33,942 nucleotides of DNA, from assembly GCA_964363695.1 (NCBI GenBank), contig CAYIJI010000001.1, positions 1 to 33,942 on the forward strand, in the 5' to 3' direction. This stretch comes from JAMCZZ01 sp964363695. Lineage in GTDB: Bacteria > Patescibacteriota > UBA1384 > XYA2-FULL-43-10 > 1-14-0-10-43-13. Position 1 is the stretch's first letter; the number at the start of each line of letters is the position of its first letter. The position numbers were made by a program, and so were the translations under genes. Shown here piece by piece: positions 28,583 through 33,942 of the stretch. A model generated the notes under the pieces. The model saw only the letters and a program-made list of their open reading frames with translations. It was not told the origin of the DNA and did not search any database.

Positions 28583-29944
28583 ATGAGAAAATTTAAATTC
28601 GCTTTGCCAATAATCGTTTTATTATATTTTTTTATTGGAGCTTTCTTTTTTATTTCTCCGTTTTCAGCAGATGAATCGGAAATCCCAATGAAACCGATAA
28701 TTTATGGTTTTGGAATATATGCACTTCTTGATGAAAGTCCTGTTTTTGGTGTTGAATTATATAATCCGCCATTGAATTTGGCAGAATATCCAGAGAACTC
28801 AGATGCATGGGTTGGAGAAAAAATTTGTTCTATCGATACAAGCCTAACTTTCCCAAAAGATTTAGTTGAGATTCAATCAGTTAGTTTTATAGTAGATGGC
28901 GCCAATAATTATTCAAATGAGACAGGAACAATAAATTTCAAAGGAACTCTCTCCGGCTGTAAAACAGAAATGTTTATTCCTCTTTTCAGTGTAATATTTA
29001 AACCAAAGCAAGTTAGTCAAGGTGAAATTCATTTCACAAAATTGGTGGTCACAGGAGGAAGTGACGAATCAATTGTGATTTCGAGTGAAATGGGCGGGGA
29101 TGCGCATGTTGAAATTGCTTCAGCCGATGCATATAATCCGAATCAGGTGACTGAAGATCCTCTTCCAGAACTTCCGGCGAATATTCCTGCGCCTATACCC
29201 AAAACAGAGACCAAGTCTGCCCCCAAAAAAACTACTAGTTCCTCGAGTGCTTCGACGAAGACCGAAGCAAAAACTGAAAACAATGCTTTTAAGACTCCGA
29301 CATTAACCGAGCTGGAATTCAGTGCAAACGCAGTGTTAGATAAATCAATTGGCAAAAGTAAAGGGGTAGTTTTTACGGGAACAGCTGAGCCAAATAGCAA
29401 AGTTTATCTTTTAATTAATAGTCAAAGTGAACTATATACCGACACGATTTCTGGAGCCGATGGTGTTTGGTCTAAAACAGTTGATAGTTGGCTTGAAGAT
29501 GCTACTCATACGGTAACAGTTTGGTCGGAAAAGGATAATAAAACCAGTCCAAAATACAGTTCAAAGTTTGTAGTTTCAAGCTTTTCAAAAAGTCAGATAG
29601 CAATAGGTGATACCTATCCAAAAGTACAAGTTGAAAATACAGCAAATACAGATTCAACCACTAAGAAAAAGAGCAAATTAGATACTCTGATTAAGAATAA
29701 ATTTTTCTGGGTCTATATTGGCATCGGATTGATCCTAATTGTCATAATGATTATTTTATTTGTTAAATCTCGCAGTAAAAAGAATGACTCTGATGATAAC
29801 GATCCAAATGGCGGGATAGGCGGCGGTATTTCGTCTAGCCTGCTGCCGCAAAATATGTCGCCCCGTAATCCAGCTATGCATGAACAAGCGAATACCACCT
29901 ATCCTAATCCTAATCCTAATCCTAATCCTAATGCAGATCTCTAA
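28583..29944 (+). CDS. Cell-surface protein with Ig-like domain and C-terminal anchor
   Basis: 453 residues. N-terminal signal/anchor helix (FALPIIVLLYFFIGAFFFIS); a beta-rich extracellular domain to ~190 (DTSLTFPKDLVEIQSVSFIV, FKGTLSG), cohesin-like in general look; a Pro/Ser/Thr/Lys linker (~195-245); an Ig-like module (~255-345: VVFTGTAEPNSKVYLLINSQ ... GVWSKTVDSWLEDATHTVTV); then one TM helix (FFWVYIGIGLILIVIMIILF) and a cytoplasmic tail. The tail has a Gly stretch and a hexanucleotide-coded (Asn-Pro)n run near the stop. It is probably anchored at both ends and exposed on the surface. The binding partner is unknown. Confidence 0.8.
   Translation: MRKFKFALPIIVLLYFFIGAFFFISPFSADESEIPMKPIIYGFGIYALLDESPVFGVELYNPPLNLAEYPENSDAWVGEKICSIDTSLTFPKDLVEIQSVSFIVDGANNYSNETGTINFKGTLSGCKTEMFIPLFSVIFKPKQVSQGEIHFTKLVVTGGSDESIVISSEMGGDAHVEIASADAYNPNQVTEDPLPELPANIPAPIPKTETKSAPKKTTSSSSASTKTEAKTENNAFKTPTLTELEFSANAVLDKSIGKSKGVVFTGTAEPNSKVYLLINSQSELYTDTISGADGVWSKTVDSWLEDATHTVTVWSEKDNKTSPKYSSKFVVSSFSKSQIAIGDTYPKVQVENTANTDSTTKKKSKLDTLIKNKFFWVYIGIGLILIVIMIILFVKSRSKKNDSDDNDPNGGIGGGISSSLLPQNMSPRNPAMHEQANTTYPNPNPNPNPNADL
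29903..29932 (+). repeat. CCTAAT hexanucleotide repeat, five copies
   Basis: Five perfect CCTAAT units code Pro-Asn repeats at the C-terminus. Unit loss or gain keeps the frame, changing only tail length. Confidence 0.9.
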
Positions 29945-29962
29945 TAGTGAAATAAATAACCC

Positions 29963-30028
29963 ATGAGCAAAGTAGCTAAAATATTTTCAGCGGCGACGGT
30001 TGGACTGGACTCATATCTCGTTGAGGTG
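29963..30028 (+). pseudogene. Truncated 5' fragment of a second comM
   Basis: Starts ATG and codes MSKVAKIFSAATVGLDSYLV, matching the first residues of comM at 31049 (MNKVAKIFSAATVGLNSFLV) with about 79% DNA identity. It breaks off at 30028, where sequence from another gene begins. The divergence is too high for a fresh duplication. Confidence 0.8.
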
Positions 30029-30142
30029 TCAACCGACGAACGCTAGCGTTTAACAGAGCTCTTTTCGAGCTACAATTTACTGGTAGCAGCATAGCATTTG
30101 TTGCTTCGCTTTTAGGGTACTGCCGATTCTTGGCAGCCTCTA
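30029..30142 (+). pseudogene. Decayed 3' end of a 27796-like gene plus terminator
   Basis: Matches 28369-28490 (shared GACGAACG, AGAGCTCTTTT, GGTAGCAGCATAGC, TTTTAGGG and GGCAGCCTCT), covering the last codons, stop and terminator of the 27796 gene in diverged form. The hairpin is reduced to CTGCC/GGCAG. Confidence 0.72.
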
Positions 30143-30176
30143 TTTATTTAAAAAGCATTTATAGTACAATAAAAGC

Positions 30177-31052
30177 ATGCAAAATAATGAAATCGCATTA
30201 TTTGAAAAAAGAAAAATCAGAAGAGTTTGGCACCATGAAGAATGGTGGTTTTCTGTTATTGATGTGTGTGAAGCGCTAACAGATAGTGTTGACGCTGGAG
30301 CGTATTGGAGGAAATTAAAACAAAGGCTATTAAAAGAAGGGAGCGAGGTCGTGACATTTTGTCACGGACTGAAATTAGAGGCTTCTGACGGTAAAAAATA
30401 TGAAACTGATTGTGCCAATACTGAAGGGATTTTCCGAATTATTCAGTCCATTCCCTCGCCAAAAGCAGAACCATTTAAGCGATGGCTATCCAAAGTTGGT
30501 TATGAAAGGGTGCGAGAAATAGCCGATCCTGAATTGGCGATGAATCGGGCTAAGGAATTTTACAAGAAAAAAGGGTATTCAAGAGAATGGATAGATAAAA
30601 GACTTCGTGGAATCAATGTAAGGCAAACCTTGACCGACGAGTGGGACGACAGGGGGATTAAAAATAGCATGGAATATGCAATTTTGACAAACGAAATTAT
30701 GACTGGTGCTTTCGATATGGATGCGCGGAATTACAAAGAGTTTAAAGGATTAAAACAGGAGAATCTTCGCGACCATATGGATGACATGGAATTAATTTTA
30801 ACGATGTTAGCCGAGGCAACGACTACAAAGTTGCATCGAGATCGTGATTCCAAGGGTTTTGTGAAAATTAAAAATGATGCAAGCGACGGCGGGCGGATTA
30901 CGGGAGAAACTCGCAGAAAAATTGAAAAAACTTCAGGTAAACCCATTTCTACAAGTAATAATTATTTAAACAAATCCGAAATGTCGGATCGAATTTCATT
31001 AAAGTCTTCTACAAATAGGTTAAAAAGTGAACGGCAACAGGAGGATGGTTGA
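30177..31052 (+). CDS. BRO N-terminal/DinD-like protein
   Basis: 291 residues. Residues ~8-110 match the BRO-N domain common in phage antirepressors: KIRRVWHHEEWWFSVIDVCEALTD, AYWRKLKQRL, TEGIFRIIQSIPSPKAEPFKRWL, then YERVREIADPELAMNR. The C-terminal half (KGLKQENLRDHMDDMELILTMLAEATTTKLHRD ... GRITGETRRKIEKTSGK) resembles DinD, the DNA-damage-inducible protein that inhibits RecA filaments. It is flanked by truncated gene pieces, suggesting arrival by recombination. TACAAT at 30165-30170 could give a near-leaderless mRNA. It overlaps comM by 4 bp. Confidence 0.8.
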   Translation: MQNNEIALFEKRKIRRVWHHEEWWFSVIDVCEALTDSVDAGAYWRKLKQRLLKEGSEVVTFCHGLKLEASDGKKYETDCANTEGIFRIIQSIPSPKAEPFKRWLSKVGYERVREIADPELAMNRAKEFYKKKGYSREWIDKRLRGINVRQTLTDEWDDRGIKNSMEYAILTNEIMTGAFDMDARNYKEFKGLKQENLRDHMDDMELILTMLAEATTTKLHRDRDSKGFVKIKNDASDGGRITGETRRKIEKTSGKPISTSNNYLNKSEMSDRISLKSSTNRLKSERQQEDG

Positions 31053-32584
31053 ACAAGGTAGCTAAAATATTTTCGGCGGCCACAGTTGGGCTGAATTCTT
31101 TTCTTGTTGAAGTTGAGGTCGACATTGGAGCCGGGCTTCCTTCTTTTACTATAGTAGGGCTTCCCGATAAGGCGATTGACGAAAGCAAAGAAAGAATTCG
31201 GGCGGCGATCAAAAATTCCGAAGTCAATTTTCCCCAGCATCGACTTACTATCAATTTGGCGCCGGCCGACGTTAAGAAAGAGGGGCCCAGTTTTGACCTG
31301 CCGATGGCGGTCGGGATATTGCTCGCCGGTGAGCAGCTGGAACAGGTTGCTGAATACAAGAAATCTTTTTTTGTCGGTGAACTTTCACTCAATGGCGAGC
31401 TCCGCCATGTGAATGGAATTTTGCCGATCGTATTATTTGCACTAAAAAATGGCTACGAGCGGGTTTTTTTGCCGGAAGTCAATGCCTACGAGGCATCGCT
31501 CATTACGGGAATTGAAATAGTGCCGGTTAAATCTTTGAAACAGTTGATTTCACATTTAAGGAGCGAAGAAATCATAAAAGCTCATAAGCATGTAAGCAAG
31601 AAAGCAAGTAAGCAGGAAAGCGGAGAATATGATTTTTGCTATGTTGCGGGGCAGGAGCAGGTAAAAAGGGCGCTGGAGATTGCAGCAGCTGGGAATCATA
31701 ATATTCTTTTATCCGGGCCCCCGGGGTCGGGTAAAACTTTACTGGCCCGCAGTATCACAACCATTCTGCCCGACATGGATGAAGAGGAAATGCTCGACGT
31801 TACAAAGATTTATTCAGTTGCAGGGATGTTTAATGGCGACAGGGAAACTTTGATATCAAGGCGGCCGTTTCGTTCTCCACATCATACAACTTCGAGTGTG
31901 GCCTTGATTGGCGGAGGGCAATGGCCTCGGCCCGGAGAAATTAGTCTTTCTCATCGAGGTGTTCTGTTTCTAGATGAATTTCCTGAGTTTCCAAGAAGTG
32001 TGCTAGAAGCGTTGCGTCAGCCGTTGGAAGACGGAGTTGTTACAGTCTCAAGAGCTCAAGGCAGCTTAACCTTTCCGGCGGAATTTTTGTTGGTTGCAGC
32101 GCAAAACCCTTGCCCTTGCGGCTATCAATCTGATCCCGATAAACGGTGCATTTGCTCTCCGATCCAGATAATGCGGTACCAGAAAAAGATTTCCGGTCCG
32201 CTTTTGGATAGAATTGACATCCATATTGAGGTCCCACGGCTTAAGTATGATAAATTGACTAGCAAAAAAGTAGCCGAAGAGTCTAAAAATGTTAAAAAAA
32301 GAGTTCAAGAGGCGAGGGATATCCAAGCCAAGAGGTTTAAAGGTTTGAAAACAAAGGCGAATTCAGGGATCAGCGCACGGGAAATAAAAGAATTCTGTAA
32401 ATTAGACAAGGAAGCGGAGAAGATCATCGCAAATGCGGTTGAGCAGATGAAGCTTTCTGCTCGGGTTTACCATCGTCTATTGAAAATCGCCCGAACAATT
32501 GCCGACCTAGAAAAAACGGAAAATATTCAAGCGAACCATGTTGCGGAAGCCCTCCAATATAGACCTAAAGAGAAAGTTTATTAA
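31049..32584 (+). CDS. comM: ComM/YifB AAA+ ATPase
   Basis: 511 residues. In naturally transformable bacteria ComM is a helicase that extends heteroduplex during integration of donor DNA. N-terminal S5-like fold (ATVGLNSFLVEVEVDIGAG, LPSFTIVGLPDKAIDESKER, DLPMAVGIL), Walker A SGPPGSGKTLLA, Walker B GVLFLDEFPEF, a Cys cluster NPCPCGYQSDPDKRCICSP, and the C-terminal YHRLLKIARTIADLE. The start is TTG 31049 within TTGA, overlapping the previous stop, with AGGAGG four bases upstream. Residues ~177-192 (KAHKHVSKKASKQESG) are coded by an octamer-repeat insertion in the linker before the AAA+ core. Confidence 0.94.
   Translation: MNKVAKIFSAATVGLNSFLVEVEVDIGAGLPSFTIVGLPDKAIDESKERIRAAIKNSEVNFPQHRLTINLAPADVKKEGPSFDLPMAVGILLAGEQLEQVAEYKKSFFVGELSLNGELRHVNGILPIVLFALKNGYERVFLPEVNAYEASLITGIEIVPVKSLKQLISHLRSEEIIKAHKHVSKKASKQESGEYDFCYVAGQEQVKRALEIAAAGNHNILLSGPPGSGKTLLARSITTILPDMDEEEMLDVTKIYSVAGMFNGDRETLISRRPFRSPHHTTSSVALIGGGQWPRPGEISLSHRGVLFLDEFPEFPRSVLEALRQPLEDGVVTVSRAQGSLTFPAEFLLVAAQNPCPCGYQSDPDKRCICSPIQIMRYQKKISGPLLDRIDIHIEVPRLKYDKLTSKKVAEESKNVKKRVQEARDIQAKRFKGLKTKANSGISAREIKEFCKLDKEAEKIIANAVEQMKLSARVYHRLLKIARTIADLEKTENIQANHVAEALQYRPKEKVY
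31578..31622 (+). repeat. In-frame octamer array in comM
   Basis: AAAGCTCATAAGCATGTAAGC, then AAGAAAGC, AAGTAAGC, AGGAAAGC: members of the NNNTAAGC family, in frame between the two comM domains. Confidence 0.75.
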
Positions 32585-32647
32585 GAGGACAAGCAGAAGC
32601 CGTGACGGATGTGCCACGGCTCTGAGTAGTTCTTTTTGACTGACCAA

Positions 32648-33010
32648 CTATGGTCCAGCCAATGACTTGGCGGCGTACGGAGCACCGCAAGGTGCAAGGC
32701 TTCTCCCAAAGGGAGTTGCTTCGCCTTTGCACCGAACGTGGTAAAGGAGCTTATCCTCCACCTGTACGCAGTCGAGAATGCACTTGCCGCCATCGATGAT
32801 GGCAGACAAGCCGGCTTTCATCGGCCGTATGAGCATCTCGACTGCCTTGAGATACGCCAGCTCGCTCGGGATCACAATCCTGCCGGATTGTGATGATTCC
32901 ACGACCTTAATTGCTTGGTCCAGCTTTTTGGGGAGAACTATCTCCTCACGACTGGTTCCTGCAACTAAGGTACTCATCGATACACTTCCCGCTTTCCCTG
33001 TAACTTCCAT
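32648..33010 (-). CDS. Hypothetical small protein, GC-richer accessory gene
   Basis: 120 residues from ATG 33010 (MEVTGKAGSVSMSTLVAG), preceded by AGAGGG; the frame continues upstream, but those codons lie in the leader. No recognised domain. Predicted mixed alpha/beta: EIVLPKKLDQAIKVVESSQS, GRIVIPSELAYLKAVEMLI, GLSAIIDGGKCILDCVQVED. Four Cys (KCILDC, RCKG, PCGAPY) could bind metal. It has its own consensus promoter and a palindrome in the leader; a stem AGCCGTG/CACGGCT past the stop (about 32600-32624) may terminate it and convergent comM. No function can be assigned. Confidence 0.65.
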   Translation of the reverse strand: MEVTGKAGSVSMSTLVAGTSREEIVLPKKLDQAIKVVESSQSGRIVIPSELAYLKAVEMLIRPMKAGLSAIIDGGKCILDCVQVEDKLLYHVRCKGEATPFGRSLAPCGAPYAAKSLAGP

Positions 33011-33028
33011 GTTATCCCTCTTTCGACT

Positions 33029-33043
33029 CTGGCAGTCTGCCAG
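33029..33043 (-). promoter_or_regulatory. Palindrome CTGGCAG-N-CTGCCAG in the leader
   Basis: A perfect 7-bp inverted repeat with a single central base, between the promoter and the start codon of the 32648-33010 gene. It is a candidate operator; as RNA it would need a larger loop. Confidence 0.5.
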
Positions 33044-33057
33044 TTGATATAGCAAAA

Positions 33058-33086
33058 AGAATACCGATTCTTGACCAGTTTGTCAA
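33058..33086 (-). promoter_or_regulatory. Sigma70 promoter of the 32648-33010 gene
   Basis: On the minus strand: TTGACA (33086-33081), 17 nt, TATTCT (33063-33058). Confidence 0.75.
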
Positions 33087-33109
33087 TTAGTGCGTTTGCT
33101 GATTAATTT

Positions 33110-33448
33110 CTACAAGGTTTGAATATTGGCGATTTTGTAAATCCAATCGCCGAACGAGCTTAGAACATTGGTTTTTGATCCGAGGAAATAGATTACTATG
33201 AAAATCAAAGACAGGAGGAAGATGATGAATACTATCTTTCTCACATCTTTTTTCACATGCTTTGAGTGTGAGTATGATTCATCGGTATTTTGTGAATGAG
33301 TTTTTTCCGCAGAAATTTGCTTGCCTGAAATTGAATCTTCAGCCATAACGGGATCAGAAGAAGTAAAATCTGTTGTTTCCATTCTTTCGGGTTGAGATGA
33401 CAGCTGCGGTTTATTTTTCTTAAATTTCCTGGTTTTCTTTTTAGACAT
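33110..33448 (-). CDS. Small single-pass membrane protein
   Basis: 112 residues. A strongly basic N-terminus (KKKTRKFKKNK), a polar Ser/Thr/Glu-rich stretch to ~65, one TM helix (IVFIIFLLSLIFIVIYFLG), and a ~25-residue outside tail (SSFGDWIYKIANIQTL). There is no signal cleavage site. The layout (charged cytoplasmic tail, single TM) is common in tiny proteins of reduced bacteria; no function can be assigned. It lies directly next to the tRNA cluster. Confidence 0.65.
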   Translation of the reverse strand: MSKKKTRKFKKNKPQLSSQPERMETTDFTSSDPVMAEDSISGKQISAEKTHSQNTDESYSHSKHVKKDVRKIVFIIFLLSLIFIVIYFLGSKTNVLSSFGDWIYKIANIQTL

Positions 33449-33473
33449 AATATTTTAATCCATTTAGACAAAT

Positions 33474-33547
33474 TGGAGGTCTGGCCCGGACTTGAACCGG
33501 GGTACGCGGTTTTGCAGACCGCTGCCTAACCACTCGGCCACCAGACC
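33474..33547 (-). tRNA. tRNA-Cys (anticodon GCA)
   Basis: Acceptor GGTCTGG pairs with CCAGACC, then T and an encoded CCA. The anticodon loop is TCTGCAAAA with GCA; the T-arm is CCCCGGTTCAAGTCCGGG. Confidence 0.95.
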
Positions 33548-33600
33548 TTGGTGTTTTATTCGGCGGTGCCACGTGAATCGAGCCGTAACTGTGCTTATTA

Positions 33601-33666
33601 GCCCCGTAAAATGGCAAGCCATCACGGGGCACGTAAAAATTTCGCTTATAACGCTCGATTTTTACG

Positions 33667-33668
<2 letters not shown>
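33601..33668 (-). terminator. Hairpins following tRNA-Phe
   Basis: Immediately after the CCA (minus direction), CACGTAAAAAT and ATTTTTACGTG (33668-33658 with 33640-33630) form an 11-bp perfect stem. Next comes GCCCCGT..ATGGC-AA-GCCAT..ACGGGGC (33601-33630). They may end or process the tRNA transcript. Similar sequence follows tRNA-Gly. Confidence 0.6.
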
Positions 33669-33741
<73 letters not shown>

Positions 33742-33823
33742 ACGTCGATACCGACGTTATCGTAGCACAAAAGCCTTGAATTTTTCAATAAGATGAACTA
33801 GAATATATTTAGTAAATTAATTT

Positions 33824-33897
33824 GCGGGTATCGTATAGCGGTATTATACGTCCTTGCCAAGGATGAGATACGGGTTCGACTCCCGTTACCCGCTCCA
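33824..33897 (+). tRNA. tRNA-Gly (anticodon GCC)
   Basis: Acceptor GCGGGTA/TACCCGC, discriminator T and an encoded CCA. The anticodon stem TCC/GGA encloses TTGCCAA (GCC); the T-arm is CGGGTTCGACTCCCG. Confidence 0.95.
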
Positions 33898-33942
33898 CGT
33901 AAAAAATCGAACCAAAGTGAGATTTTTGAAGTGTCACGTGAG
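33896..33942 (+). repeat. Hairpin-forming tail after tRNA-Gly
   Basis: CACGTAAAAAATCGA, then GATTTTTGAAG and CACGTGAG: the first 15 bases nearly repeat the sequence following tRNA-Phe's CCA. Cut by the window edge. Confidence 0.5.

Overview
The window is an AT-rich bacterial chromosome segment, most consistent with a Patescibacteria/CPR-type genome. This rests on compact housekeeping genes, many tiny orphan genes, a short ATP synthase delta subunit, many dispersed palindromic repeats (some inside housekeeping genes), and a CPR-style diversity-generating retroelement (DGR). UGA is used as a stop (for example at the reverse transcriptase), so the UGA-glycine code of some CPR lineages does not apply. 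The class cannot be fixed from the sequence alone.

Layout. 1-4437: a radical SAM gene cut by the window edge (minus), an orphan Phd-type antitoxin, iscS, iscU and folD. 4491-7203: a complete DGR with a consensus promoter, a structured leader, a 307-residue target gene ending in a variable repeat (VR, 5474-5585), a GC-rich hairpin, a non-coding stretch, the template repeat (TR, 5934-6045) and a reverse transcriptase. TR and VR differ at 17 positions and every one is an adenine in TR, the signature of adenine-specific mutagenic retrohoming. The RT gene carries a 23-nt GA tract. 7245-11482: mnmA, recG and comEA, each carrying in-frame repeat insertions. 11645-12740: tRNA-Leu, a tiny gene, and a c-di-GMP-I (GEMM) riboswitch in front of a Cys-rich orphan gene. 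12751-15525 (minus): an ABC-2 export cassette interrupted by a 23S-IVP/Avd-like four-helix-bundle gene. 15709-18757: miaA and glmS. 18827-27144 (minus): ATP synthase atpZ-B-E-F-H-A-G-D-C, with a divergent tiny gene between atpA and atpG. 27290-32584: two carbonic-anhydrase-like genes, a surface protein, a recombination scar, a BRO/DinD-like gene and comM. 32648-33942: an orphan gene, a small membrane protein, and tRNA-Cys, tRNA-Phe and tRNA-Gly.

Two themes stand out. First, the DGR: the target's C-terminus can be rewritten from TR by the RT, and the GA tract makes the RT a candidate for slippage-driven ON/OFF switching. Second, several families of short dispersed repeats (palindromes of the GTCATTCCCG type, heptamer arrays and octamer arrays) fill the intergenic spaces and also sit in frame inside iscS, mnmA, recG, comEA, miaA, atpG and comM, much like Rickettsia palindromic elements.

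A third pattern is a set of isolated genes with base composition that looks richer in GC than the neighbours: the DGR target and the genes at 12218, 22093, 27796 and 32648. Most have near-consensus promoters and/or strong terminators, suggesting separately regulated accessory genes.
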